DNA of 64,000 bases, from NCBI RefSeq assembly GCF_014805685.1, contig NC_060885.1, positions 15,147,132 through 15,211,131 on the forward strand, read 5' to 3'. Positions 12,308 to 22,940 of this stretch are shown piece after piece (position 1 is the first letter of the stretch; the number at the start of each line of letters is the position of its first letter). Source of the stretch: Silurus meridionalis (taxonomy: Eukaryota; Chordata; Actinopteri; Siluriformes; Siluridae). A model generated the notes under the pieces. The model was not told the origin of the DNA. It saw only the letters and a program-made list of their open reading frames with translations, and did no database searches. Made by a program: the position numbers and the translations under genes.

Positions 12308-12642
12308 CTGAGAGCAGTGAGAAGGTAATTACACAGAGTTTGTGCATATCCAGGAGTGCGTATGAGTAGCTGAAAGCGTGCACGATGGTACAGTTACTGA
12401 AAGCTGATTTGAATGATTTTGTTCCTGCTTTCTGCAAGCTAAGAAGGAAAGATCTGACCCCTTTTCTCCCCTCTCTTTTTCACCCAGACCAGGGTCATGG
12501 CCAGATGTGCACCACAGCTGTCTAAAATATCCATTATTTACTCACCTTATTTTCCACTATTTACTGTTTTTGTGGGAACCGTTGTCCCTTCACAATCTCT
12601 TTGTGTTGCCATTAATTGCACAGGAGGATGAAGGGTTGTGGA

Positions 12643-12658
12643 CGTGTGTGTGTGTGTG

Positions 12659-12705
<47 letters not shown>

Positions 12706-12711
12706 GTGTGC
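12643..12711. repeat. Compound (GT)n(TA)n(GT)n(TA)n microsatellite
   Basis: Alternating GT and TATATA segments. It explains the cysteine/valine and histidine/threonine low-complexity frames on both strands. Confidence 0.95.
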
Positions 12712-12885
12712 TTTTTCAGATGTGCTGGCTCTCTGTCTGTCCCTGCTCGACTCCTCCTCCTCCCAATTTTTCCCCCTTTTCCCCGTTGCTGAAGTGTGTT
12801 CACACTCAATGCGCGACAGCCGCAGAACAAGCTGTGACTCTCAGCAGTAATCTGTGCACCAGCTCACTCCGGCCCCTTCTCTCGT

Positions 12886-12939
<54 letters not shown>
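12886..12939. repeat. (CA)n microsatellite
   Basis: About 27 CA units. Confidence 0.97.
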
Positions 12940-12942
<3 letters not shown>

Positions 12943-14427
12943 GCAGAGAGCACAGTGACAAAAAGAGAAATGCTTTCTGCTCCTAGCTAATTAAGAATGA
13001 CTGAGGAGACTGCTAGTCTTCTGAATAAACTGCAGACAGTACAGTTCTCACATGAACTCAAGTTGTGTGTGTGTGTATGTTTTTGTATTAGTCTGTCCTC
13101 TGTGCTGTAGAGAAGTGAAGCAGAATGCGAATGGGACCATCTTTGTTGGCCCACCTACCAGCTTGTATATTAGACCACTGTAGATGATAAGAAATACGGC
13201 AGGGTGGATGGTGTTCAATCAACAAATATGCACATTATAGGCTTTTGTTTTTTTCATCTCACTCCACTGACTCCCTGGAGATGCTCGCATCAAGTATACG
13301 CCTTTGACGCTTCTTTGAAAAGTAACCAATGGAACTTTACCCACCTACATTGAACCGTTCGACTAAGTGTACTTTTTTTATTGAAACTTTTTAATAGTGA
13401 AATCAGTTGCTCAAATTCACTGTAAAACTTGCAGCCTCAGATTGAATATTGTGTGAACGTACTTGTTTAACTAGATGTGATCGCTGTTGAGATTAGTGGC
13501 TTCGGGTTTAACTATTTTCATCTGATACTATGTATCGATATTGCAGGATTTGCGCTTCCGAGGCATCCTAAGCAATAAGGATGCTGTATGCCAGTAGGTG
13601 TATTGGCTCTGGTAAATTCGAACACAATTGGAATAAACAAATATATGATGCTATCTATGATGCTGTTGTACACATGCACACAGTTTCTCCCAGAAGAAAA
13701 AAACCCTTTCAATGAGAACACAACAGAACACACTGCACAATGAGTATGAAAATAATGAAAAATGAATATGGAGCATGACCAAGCACACTCAATCTCTCTC
13801 TTTCTTTCTCTTACCAAAAAAAACTCCCATAAACTCACTGTAATGAGTTATAATAAAGAGGGTTTTTTTTGTTAGTTTTTTTCATTGCCATATCATTGGG
13901 GTCCTCTTTGAGCGAATACCTTGCTTAACACCCCATCTATCAGACATGGCAGGCTTACTTTTACTCATACTTACTCCTGCTTGAGTGTGTATGTGTTCTG
14001 CAAAGCTACTGTGAACTATAATGAGGCCCTTTGGTGGCTGTAAAGATTGGAGTACAGAAGACAGAGGGAGCAGTGCACATATAGCTCTATTTGTCTTACA
14101 AATATAACACTAACTACCAATTACAGCACTATAAACCTCCTGGCTACTGAGTACCTCCCTTGCTATAACCCTGGAGCCACAGGGAAACTGTGAGGAGCCC
14201 CTCACTTGCTCTCTTACTGTAATGTGTGAGGTGCTGTGGTCACTGATGCGGGCTGTGAAGTCAATGAGGCCGGTAATGAGGTCTTTTTTAAAGAGTGGTG
14301 GGGTTGTTCGATTAACGTTGGCACTGTCACGGAGAAGGGAGGGTAGCATTGGCATCTTCACTCCTTGCTACACTGCTGCCTTCTGGCCAAGGGTGAAGCA
14401 TCAGACACAAAAGACAAAATATGACTT

Positions 14428-14430
<3 letters not shown>
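12940..14430. other. No gene recognised
   Basis: Unique DNA, with a slightly more balanced patch at 13240-13330 (CTCCCTGGAGATGCTCGC). Minus-strand frames at 13518-13838 and 14110-14361 lack any family motif. Confidence 0.5.

Positions 14431-14432
<2 letters not shown>

Positions 14433-14469
<37 letters not shown>
14433..14469. repeat. (AC)n microsatellite
   Basis: About 18 AC units. Confidence 0.96.
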
Positions 14470-14471
<2 letters not shown>

Positions 14472-14750
14472 GACTATAATTTCATGCTATATTTACTAAT
14501 GCACAGGACACTTTCGAGTGATTACTTAAACTTCAATAATACTTTAATTCGTCTGAAGCATATTTGTGATTATTAAAAACTTTGACATACAGTAACAAGA
14601 AAGGTTACTTAAGGCTTCATTTTGAAATTACGCTTATTTAGCTTTCAAAAGTTTATTATATTTCAACTTTATTATTAGTAAGGCACTTTGTTGTGCGGTT
14701 TACCTTGAAGTCTCTAAAACAATTCCTGAAGGAATTTCCTTTAATTCATA

Positions 14751-15106
14751 TATAGTGCCCAATTTGCTGTTATAATAACTTCCACTCTTCTGGGAAGATT
14801 CGATTTTGGAGTGAGGTTGTGTATATTTGATAGACTAGATAGACACACTAGACGGCCACTCAAGATCTTCCACTCCAAACCATGTAAAGCATGTCTTCAT
14901 AGAGCTCATTTTGTGTACAGGGACTCTATCATGCTGGAACAGGTTTGGGTCTCCTAATTCAAGTGAAGGAAAATTTCATGCCACACAATTCAAAGACATC
15001 CTATACAGTTGTGTGTGTCCAACTTTGTGGTATCAGTGTGGGGAAGGACCACATACAGATGGAAAAGTTCGGTGTCACAATATGTTTTTCCACATAGTGT
15101 TTATAT
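14751..15106 (-). mobile_element. Tc1-type MITE family A, copy 1
   Basis: The body matches, by eye, the other family A copies (36225-36388, 58896-59402, 62302-63157). It shares CTGTTATAATAACTTCCACTCTTCTGGGAAG, the 'AACAGGTTTGGGTCTCCTAATTCAAGT' segment and a right end GTTTTTCCACATAGTGT, resembling the CACTATATGGCCAAAAGT-type ends of fish Tc1-like elements. Read on the minus strand it corresponds to the 3' part of a Tc1-like transposase gene with an internal deletion; no usable frame remains. The left end is damaged (TATAGTGCCC). It abuts an RTE-like LINE fragment at 15107. Confidence 0.72.
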
Positions 15107-15672
15107 AGCTGCCTCCATGAAAGTGAGTAGGAGCAAGACAGAGTACATGTGTGTGAATGAGAGGGAGGGCAGTGGAGTGGTGCGGTGCGGTTGCAGGGAG
15201 AAGAAGTGGTGAAGGTGGATGAGTTTAAGTACCTGGGGTCAACAGTGAACAAGTAATGGAGAGTGTGTTAGAAAAGTGGAGAAAAGAGTGCAGGCAGGGT
15301 GGAGTGTGTGGATGGTATCTACAAGAGTGAAAGGGAAAGTTTCTAAAACTATGTTTTATGGTTTATAGACAATAACATTAGTAAAAAAACAGGTGGAGCT
15401 GGAGGTGGCAGAGCTGAAGATGCTCTGCACATGTAGGACGTTTTGGAGACTAGGTGAGGAAGGCTAGAGTGAGATGGTTGGTCTTGTGCAGAGGGTATAA
15501 TGGTAGAAGAATGTTGAGGATGGAGCCACCAGGCAGGAGAAAAAGAGGAAGGCAAAGTAGGAGGTTTATTGATATTGTGAGGGAAGACATGCAGGTAGTT
15601 GGTTTGAATGAGGCGGATGTAGAGGACAGAGTAGCATGAAGACAGATGATCTGCTGTGGCGACCTATTAGTT
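15107..15672 (+). pseudogene. RTE-like LINE reverse transcriptase, C-terminal fragment
   Basis: This is the 3' end of a non-LTR retrotransposon, read on the plus strand. The start, ACAGAGTACATGTGTGTGAATGAGAG, and the block around 15225-15245 (AAGTACCTGGGGTCAACAG) match the stretch downstream of the reverse transcriptase catalytic core in this family. A frame at 15454-15639 ends with the diagnostic peptide GRRMLRMEPPGRRKRGR followed by a VREDMQVVGLNEADVEDR-type tail. The copy is 5'-truncated, lacks the palm domain, and has at least one internal deletion near 15420 (sequence jumps to CACATGTAGGACGTTTTGGAGAC) plus several frameshifts. It ends near CTGTGGCGACC, just before a (TA)n run. RTE-like is my best clade guess; the match to the minus-strand copies at 29550-30588 is certain. 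Confidence 0.82.
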
Positions 15673-15681
15673 TGTAACTAT

Positions 15682-15684
<3 letters not shown>

Positions 15685-15752
<68 letters not shown>
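15685..15752. repeat. (TA)n microsatellite
   Basis: About 34 TA units between the LINE fragment and the pogo-like MITE. Confidence 0.96.
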
Positions 15753-15755
<3 letters not shown>

Positions 15756-15769
15756 CAATATCTTAAATA

Positions 15770-16188
15770 CAGTAAAACCCCATTGGACGATCATAATTAG
15801 TTTTTGAAAATTGCTCGTAAGTCCATTTGCTCGTACGTTCGAACAAATTCTCTCCTATAAGAATGAATGTAAAAGTGATTTAATCTGTTCCTTTCTGCAT
15901 TTAAAAAGTATTTGTAGCCTATTTTAACAAACAAATACACCGCAAACTACTGTGCAGTAAACATAATTTAAAACTTACCCATGTGGTAGTGGTTGATTGC
16001 GAGTTTAGACGCACATATCCCGCTCGTAACCTTTATGGTTTCCATGGTAACTCTATTTACTTTCGTTTCACAGCACCATCACTGATTTTCTCAGAAAACA
16101 TTTTTCAAGATTTCTAGTGAAATAAAAATATAACACAAAATTAAAGTTTGCTCGTACTATTAGTTGCTTGTACAACAGGGTTTTACTG
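15770..16188. mobile_element. Pogo/mariner-like MITE with TA target duplication
   Basis: The left end is CAGTAAAACCCCATTGGACG and the right end is its inverse, ACAGGGTTTTACTG, each flanked by TA (15768-15769 and 16189-16190), as in Tc1/mariner/pogo elements. The left inner part holds the repeated word GCTCGTAAGT...GCTCGTACGTTCGAA, mirrored on the right by GCTCGTAC...GCTTGTAC. The 419-bp interior has no transposase frame. An interior 14-mer, GTTTCCATGGTAAC (16038-16051), resembles an RFX X-box. The pogo/Tigger label is from end similarity; other mariner subfamilies are possible. Confidence 0.8.
16038..16051. promoter_or_regulatory. RFX X-box-like motif inside the MITE
   Basis: GTTTCCATGGTAAC is a near-palindrome matching the RFX X-box pattern GTNRCC-AT-GGYAAC except at one position (T for R). 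If the MITE family is dispersed, each copy could carry this site. No evidence of use. Confidence 0.35.
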
Positions 16189-16214
16189 TATCTAAAAAAA
16201 CAAAACAAAAAAAA

Positions 16215-16860
16215 CATCAGAGCTGAGCAATATGGCAAATCCTATCTCATCATTGTGCCACGTACCACATACACTATTTATAACAATCTATAATTTTATG
16301 GAAGTTTTACAAGGCACCAATAAGGGCTGTTATATGTTATAAATGTTGGTTATAAATACATTTGTATTAATAAATGTATACCATCAAGAGGGGAACTAAA
16401 ACAATTGTTACAAAAACAAAGTTTTAAATCTTCAGTCACTTCCGTTTCACAATGAGTACTGACAATAATGACAATGTTTACAAAAGTGTATCATTACTTT
16501 TTTTACATTGATGTGAAACATTCCAGCCTTGTGAAAAGTTATAAATTTATTATAAAAAAGCAAGCAACAATTTTTATTTTTGTCCAAATTTATTCAGGAT
16601 GAAAATATTTAAAACGTGTTCATAAAAGGCAAATAATAGAGGAAAATGGAAGATATAAATATTAGCCTTTTTTTATTCTTTTACAACGATGCAAAACAGT
16701 AAAAAGCAATTTCTAGACATTTTCTTGTATAAGTATAATTTACACTGACACTAACCATACACTCATATGAAATTTGATATCATTTTAGATTTTTCTTGTG
16801 TCAATCTAACACATACTGCAAATGCAACAGATAAAGATAAGTCTGAAAAGTGCTGGAGGA
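16215..16860. mobile_element. Possible interspersed repeat of unknown class
   Basis: The left part, GAGCTGAGCAATATGGCAAATC near 16221-16242, resembles a phrase common at the ends of fish interspersed repeats (GAGCTGTGCGATATGGC). The following AT-rich body with ACCATCAAGAGGGGAACTAAA and CACAATGAGTACTGACAATAATGAC also has the feel of a dispersed family. No inverted termini or target duplication could be defined. The alternative is plain AT-rich unique DNA. Confidence 0.3.
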
Positions 16861-16899
16861 TTTTTTTAAGCTCTATATACTCATTTCTGAAGTATACAT

Positions 16900-17760
16900 G
16901 ACTCCTTGGCAAAGCTTTTCCCCATGCTTTAGCACGTTGGAGAAGCCATCCTTAGAGTCTCATAAAAAAGTAAGATGTTTGTTCAGTGCTGCCTGAAAAT
17001 GAGCTGCTCTGGTATATTGTAATATCAAATAAGGGCCTAATGATACTAATACACATTTCCATTTGTGGCTGAAAAAGAAAGAAAAAAGAAAGAGTGCTGA
17101 TGGACTGGGCTTGCCAACAGACATGAGCTTATTATTAGGCAGCGAGAGAGTCATCAGTGGATTTAACAGCTTTGCACCACTCATGAGCTGGAGGTGTGGA
17201 GGACGGCCGTCTCTCTGAGCCCAGGCCAAGCCTTGCGCTCTGGGGCCACACATCGAGCATGGCCTCCAGCCTCAGCAATAATGGCCCAGCCTCAGCTGCT
17301 GGAAATGTTATTCTAATTAACAGGGGATTAAGTCATCATCTTCTCTTGTAATACAGTCTGGATGGGAATTTCAATATGGAACAGCAGTGCAAAAAAAAAA
17401 AAACAGGAGGAAAAAAGCATTTAGCATTGCAGTAAATTACTCTTGACCCCCTGGACGGCGGTCTATCGGCGCGTCAATTGCCTGCCAATTAAAACAAGCC
17501 ACCCTTGCCAAAACTTTATTGGGACGGACTGGGCTTTCAAACGTGGTACACATTTCATGGTGCTGGAGAAGAGAGACGAGTGCCTGGCTGGCTGCTGACA
17601 CTATTCTGGTGGGAATTTTGTCAAGTTTGGAGAAATGAGCATATGAAACGATTTTCTCGAGCTATCGCGGGCCATAGCTGAGCTGACTGCCACACAAACA
17701 GTTTCTCTGAAGTGCAGCTCTTTGATAAGTGACCATATGTGGCGCATCATGTGCATGGAA
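16900..17760. promoter_or_regulatory. CNE-like block
   Basis: About 860 bp of balanced composition, unlike the AT-rich flanks, with CpG-containing unique words (GGCGGTCTATCGGCGCGTC near 17458; GCTATCGCGGGCC near 17661). It has several TAATTA/AATTAA cores (ATTCTAATTAACAGGGGATTAA near 17311; GCCAATTAAAACAAGCC near 17485) and an AACAATAA. Only one poly-A run (about 17391-17402) interrupts it. No frame with protein-family features crosses it; the minus-strand frame at 16960-17253 is not recognisable. This is the texture of vertebrate enhancer clusters, but conservation is not measured. Confidence 0.42.
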
Positions 17761-18520
17761 AGCTAAAACACAAACAATAACCCTAGAGCAGGCATCTGAA
17801 AAACTGGACAAAAGAATACAACACTAACAAGAGCTCCAGCTCTAACAAGATATGGCATTTATTTTTTTGATGCTTTTAAAAATGCAGCATGACACACTGT
17901 CATTTTACAAAGACTTTTTGACTTAAAGTTCTGTGCATATAGTGTGTAAGGAATGACAGGGTCAGTGGATTTTTCTTCATAGTGCAAAATAATGACTGTT
18001 AAAGGATTTGTACCCACCCAAAAAGAACAGGCTTAGCTCCTAGTAAGACTAATACTGATGTAACATGACGTAATTTATGTCCACTTGTACAAACTATATG
18101 CTATTTCTTCACGACCATAATCAAACACAATATACAGCGGCTCAGTACACTGGACTACATAAAGAGAAATACACAACTCTGTCTAGAGCAGAGATTAGAG
18201 CACGATATGCAACAAATACACATAGACAGGATAATAAACAGTTTGCACAGTGACCAGACGGGAGAGCGGACTCCATGGAATGTACTGTTTAACAGTATAA
18301 TACATTATGATAATAAATTCTGCTGTAAAATAAATAAATAAAAACACACAAAACTCTTTTATGTAAATTGAGCCTGGAACAAAGTAAAAAATTAGTCTAT
18401 TTTATTTATTTAACATATTCTATCAAATATTCTTGTAAAACAAGAAAGAAAAAGAGAAGAGGAGAAGAAGAGATGTGTGGAAAGATGAGATAAAGAAGAG
18501 AGGAAAGGATTGAGTAGTCC
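17761..18520. other. No gene recognised
   Basis: AT-rich unique sequence with purine-rich stretches from about 18440. Confidence 0.5.
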
Positions 18521-18524
18521 AAAA

Positions 18525-18591
18525 GAGAAGAGAAGAGAAGAGAAGAGAAGAGAAGAGAAGAGAAGAGAAGAGAAGAGAAGAGAAGAGAAAG
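18525..18591. repeat. (AGAAG)n pentanucleotide satellite
   Basis: About 13 AGAAG/AGAGA-phase units, the same pentamer as 4367-4440, again purine on the plus strand. It gives a serine/leucine repeat on the minus strand. Confidence 0.96.
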
Positions 18592-19196
18592 TAAGGGGAG
18601 CTGTCCTTTTTTTTCTAAGAGCAGAAAGAAGCCTGTAGGCCTTTCCTTCTCTTCTAAAGCATTGTTTTCTGCTCGGCTAAGCAGCATCAAATTGATATGC
18701 TAGCAATGATGTGCAATGACAATTAAATTGTAACTGACCTGCATGTAACCATCATTATGCCTTCTATCTTTACTGCCATCCCTGTTATTTAATCACACAG
18801 CATGTGGGCTTTTTATTAGGCAGTAACAATGAAGACCACATCCGCCTGCCTATAAACACTTGACTATCTATCAGCTTTGTTTTTTTGGAACACTTTTTTC
18901 CCTCTGAGAAAGCTGCTACAGATAAGATGAAGATGGTGACATAACATTCATATCCAGCTACACAACAAAAATAGGTACATTTTTTGCAGTTTCCATAATC
19001 CTTAACATCAGGAAATACAGACATTATGATCATAAAGTAATGCAGATGCCTGTATCTGGTACTTAAAAGCTAAATCAGTGGCTTCCAAGAAATCATATTA
19101 GGATTAAAAATAAAACAATGAAACTGTGCAAAAAAAGACTGCTGAAAACGAATGAGGTTCTGCTTTGAGTTTTCTCTCACATTCACAATCTGAGTC
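18592..19196. other. No gene recognised
   Basis: Unique sequence; the minus-strand frame at 18785-19033 shows no family motif. Confidence 0.5.
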
Positions 19197-19198
19197 AG

Positions 19199-19235
<37 letters not shown>

Positions 19236-19236
19236 T
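19197..19236. repeat. Compound (TC)n(AC)n microsatellite
   Basis: TC dinucleotides followed directly by AC dinucleotides; a GA-rich stretch follows at 19367-19403. Confidence 0.93.
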
Positions 19237-19836
19237 CACATCCTTTCTCCAATGACTGCCGCATATTCATTTGCATAACAATTTTCGCTTGTGTTTCTGG
19301 TTAGATGGAATTCACAGCATGGTGCCTGCATTGTGAGTGTTGGGTCATTGCTATGTATATGTGACAGAAAGAGAGAGGGAAAGAGAGAGAGAGAGAAAGA
19401 GGAAAACAGCAAACCTCTCACTTTCTTCTACAGGAACACATAATGTCAGTACTGTACACACCCTCATACAGAGAACAATGACTTCAAACAGTCCAGCAAT
19501 ACCTCCATATAACTATTCATGTGGAAGAAACACATTTTTTTATCATATTTTTCATTATTACCAGTACTAGTAATAGTAGAAGTTGTATTCTAGTACAGTA
19601 AAATGATGACTGGATTAAATAAGAGATATTCATTTTCTATTGAATAATTTTTCAAAGATTAAAAAAATAAATAAATAAATGTATGAAACTGTGCCACCAG
19701 CAACAGTAACAAAACCAGCTTTTTCTCAAAAACAAAAAACAACACAATGAAAGATTTCGAGTTAAAGTTAGTAAAAGTCAGTAAAAAAGGGTATGACTGC
19801 TGCGTAAAATACTGAAAAATCTGCAGTTCTAAAATA
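19237..19836. other. No gene recognised
   Basis: AT-rich unique sequence with a GA-rich stretch (19367-19403) and an (AAAT)n stretch near 19665-19680. Confidence 0.5.
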
Positions 19837-20215
19837 TACCGTATTTTTCCGACTATATGCCGCTACTTTTTTCCCACGTTTTGAACCCCGCGGCTTAAAC
19901 AACGAAGCGGCTTATTTATGAATTTTTCCTGGTTTTTCCCGGTTTCACAAACTTCAAGCCAAAAAACTGAACCCCATAACATTAGACCAATTAAATTTCC
20001 GAACGGAAACAAAAAAACGCACCTCACCTGTGTTCTGCGCTGCACGGCTTTGGGAGAAAAAAAGTTTTTTTTAAACGCACGACGATGCCGAAAGATAAAC
20101 TCCCGAGAGAAATAGTTGTAAAGGAAGGATGAAGACAGTGAACAATGACTTTCTTGGTCAGCTACTGTTTAGATACAAGCCGTTGTAGCACATTGAGTTG
20201 GCACATGGGATAGTG
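19837..20215 (+). mobile_element. End of a pogo-like DNA transposon remnant
   Basis: The left end reads TACCGTATTTTTCCGACTAT followed by GCCGC and GCGGCTTA words. This closely resembles the TACCGTATTTTCCGGACTATAAG(C)CGC termini of a widespread vertebrate DNA transposon. Inside, after GGAAACAAAAAAACGCACC, an ATG at about 20084 opens a short peptide MPKDKLPREIVVKEG before a stop, as might be left of the start of a transposase gene. The opposite inverted terminus is not found, so the copy is truncated or deleted and its right limit is a guess. The pogo-like class is assigned from memory and is uncertain. Confidence 0.55.
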
Positions 20216-20559
20216 CACTAACTCCAGTTGCAACAGAAATCATATAAGCACAGACAGGTTTCCAAAACTCGTGCTTTTTTATTTTTCTTGGCAACAGCGT
20301 TATGGGTTAGTCAAAGAAACTTAGAAATGAGCATCAGAAAATAATAAGGACATAATCCTTGTCTTGCACACATGCAGTAATAGCGGAAAAATGCGGCGTC
20401 AGGCTATTCCCAAAATACCGCTATGCTCCTAAAGGAGCCACAACGTTTTTGTGTACGATGTATAAAGTAATGCAGATACACATCAAGAGCTTCTGTTTTT
20501 ACATCAAACATTAGAATGGGGTAAAATGCGATCACAGGAACTTTTCAGTATTATTTTTT
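20216..20559. other. No gene recognised
   Basis: Unique sequence. AATAGCGGAAAAATGCGG near 20381 and AATACCGCTATG near 20413 form a small imperfect inverted repeat. Confidence 0.45.
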
Positions 20560-20661
<102 letters not shown>

Positions 20662-21556
20662 TGCCAAACCTACAGTGTACACCAGTTGACTGGACATTTG
20701 AATGTTAAAAAAACGTGATCTGGTGTTGACCTGCATGATTTTATGGATTGCTATGCTCTCATTATTGTGATTAGCTAATTGAATGATCACTTGAGTGTTT
20801 TAGTTATCTAGCTGCTAATTTTCGTAATATCTATACATATTATACATATATAAGATTTTTAAGACCTTATATGAGTTGCTTCAATTGTTTAGCAGAAAAG
20901 CTGTGTCATTGCTTATAACTATTCAATTCTAATCCTAGAAAATCTTTTTTTTCCTGCCTTCCACACTCCATGGTTCTTGTCTCTTCTCTTGTTTTCATTC
21001 TTCTCATTTTACTCAAACTGTTTCATTGTCTGTCACACTGTAGGCACTGGCCTGTCAAAAACTCAAAGAAAAATTGCTATCAGTCTGGTAAATGAGAAAA
21101 AAATGTATTTTTTTTAATAGCATCGTTTCCTTTGTCAGGAAGTCCTGAAGAACTTAGAGTGGAGGAGAAGGAACTAATGATCATATTATTGAAATGTGAT
21201 AAACCCACTTAAGTAGATGAAAGAATATTTAAACATTAATACAATAAACTAATATGCTTCACTCTTAAATAAATGGAACAATGGAACAATTCATGCTGCC
21301 GTAAATGTGCTTAGAAGTTAGACTAATCCAAAAAGAAAATATAATAGTCATCATTTGGAGGCCAAATGCTATTAAATGAGAATATCAAAAACATTTATTG
21401 CATGTCTATTACACTTGAACAATAAAAAAATATTGTTAATGAATGCCTAAAAAATTTATTTTACAAATGATATACTAACTATTTAGCCACATAAATATTA
21501 ACATTTGCAATTGTTAATGGAAGTAACAAATATAATTAAATAAAATGTATGCATGC

Positions 21557-21560
<4 letters not shown>
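20662..21560. other. No gene recognised
   Basis: AT-rich unique sequence. Part of it, TTATCTAGCTGC near 20801-20812, recalls the miR-9 core but lacks the matching star arm. Confidence 0.55.

Positions 21561-21599
<39 letters not shown>
21561..21599. repeat. (TA)n microsatellite
   Basis: About 19 TA units; the last TA serves as the target site of the Tc1 element that follows. Confidence 0.95.
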
Positions 21600-21602
<3 letters not shown>

Positions 21603-22133
21603 TACAGACCAAAAGTTTGGACACACCTTCTCATTCAAAGAGTAGTCATGAAAATTGTAGAGTCACACTGAAGGCATCAAGGGCTATTTGACCAAGAAGG
21701 AGAGTGATGGGGTGCTGCACCAGATGACCTGGCCTCCACAGTCACCGGTCCTGAACCCAATCGAGATGGTTTAGGGGTGAACTGGACCGCAGAGTGAAGG
21801 CAAAAGGGCCAACAAGTGACAAGCATCTCTCTGGGAACTCCTTCAAGACTGTTGGAAGACCATTTCAGGTGACTACCTCTTGAATCTCATCAAGAGAATG
21901 CCAAGAGTTTGCAAAGCAGTAATCAAAGCAAAAGGTGGCTACTTTGAAGAACCTAGAATATGACATTTTTCAGTTGTTTCACACTTTTTTGTTATGTATA
22001 TAATTCCATATATAATTCCACGTGTTAATTCATAGTTTTGATGCCTTCAGTGTGAATCTACAATTTTCATAGTCATGAAAATAAAGAAAACTCTTTGAAT
22101 GAGAAGGTGTGTCCAAACTTTTGGTCTGTACTG
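21600..22133 (+). mobile_element. Internally deleted Tc1-like transposon with long inverted ends
   Basis: Both ends carry CAGTACAGACCAAAAGTTTG in inverted orientation, continuing ...GACACACCTTCTCATTCAAAGAG for 43 bp of near-perfect match. After a small indel the match resumes (GAAAATTGTAGA-TCACACTGAAGGCATCAA), giving about 80 bp of inverted repeat. TA flanks both ends (21598-21599, 22134-22135). The terminus is the one I recall for a widespread fish Tc1-like family. The interior keeps only the 3' part of the transposase gene. Confidence 0.92.
21680..21972 (+). pseudogene. Tc1-like transposase, C-terminal remnant
   Basis: Within the element the plus strand translates, with frame interruptions, into the end of a Tc1-type DDE transposase. 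TGGCCTCCACAGTCACCGGT...CTGAACCCAATCGAG gives WPPQSPVLNPIE, which includes the third catalytic acidic residue. Downstream, ...ATGCCAAGAGTTTGCAAAGC...GGTGGCTACTTTGAAGAACC gives the typical MPRVCKAVIKAKGGYFEEP tail, ending at a stop near 21960. The DNA-binding domain and the first two catalytic acids are missing, and a frame break follows the NPIE motif. It cannot be active. Tc1 transposases are normally about 340 residues; fewer than 100 remain. Confidence 0.85.
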
Positions 22134-22135
22134 TA

Positions 22136-22938
22136 TATCTATCTTGAAAGCTAACAAAGAAATTCAGCAAAAAAAAAAAATAGTGAGTGATTCTGACTAA
22201 ACTGAACAACAAAAAACAAATATTTTAAACAGAAATATGCCAAAACATTAACTGAATATGGATATGCAAGTCCTAGATTAAATCCTGTGTGTTGGAGTCT
22301 AGTGTTGGTCAGGCTTGGGGCAGCAAAACCATTCACAATGTCTATTTCTGGCTGTTGAATCAAAAAATAAGGACCACCAGTGTAAAGCATTGGAACGTTG
22401 ATAAAAGTCTAAGATGGCAAAAATATCTGAGCCAGTGAGCAAGGCCCTTGCATAGAATCCTACCTCAGTAGTAAATCTCACTTGATGAAAAAAATTATAA
22501 TTTGCTGAATGAATGCACAGAAATGCACTGCTCAGCTCTTTCTAGTATACATTCAAAATCTTTCTTCACCATATTCTGTAGGCTAAAAGAGAAAACATTC
22601 AACACTCATCCATGTCTTGCAGAAATCATTGGTAAGTTGACCTTCGCTTGCATAGTTCAACTATCTGTTTGAAGAAAAAAAAATATTGATTAAATAATGT
22701 CTAGACAAAAAACCACAAGTGCTTTTAATTCTGTCAAAAGGCTTTTAATGGCCACTCAGGAAAAATTCTGAGCAATCCATTCATCAATGTTCTTCACTTC
22801 AAATGATTCTACACAGTGCCTTACTAAAAATGTATAGACACATTTTCTAAGATAACTTCCATCGCATATAAGTATGTGCAGATTTAAATGATGCCTGGGT
22901 ATGTTTATTTTCGAAATAATTCATTGATCCTGGGGATA
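22136..22938. other. No gene recognised
   Basis: AT-rich unique sequence between two Tc1 elements. GTGAGCAAGGCCCTTGCATAG near 22436 recalls a SINE body phrase but is too short to call. Confidence 0.45.
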
Positions 22939-22940
22939 TA

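Noticed and set aside
20795..20815. miR-9-like core TTATCTAGCTGC
   Set aside because: The flanking bases differ from miR-9 and there is no complementary star arm nearby, so no precursor hairpin.
22430..22470. SINE fragment (GAGCAAGGCCCTT)
   Set aside because: Only about 15 bp match a remembered SINE phrase; no head or tail could be found.
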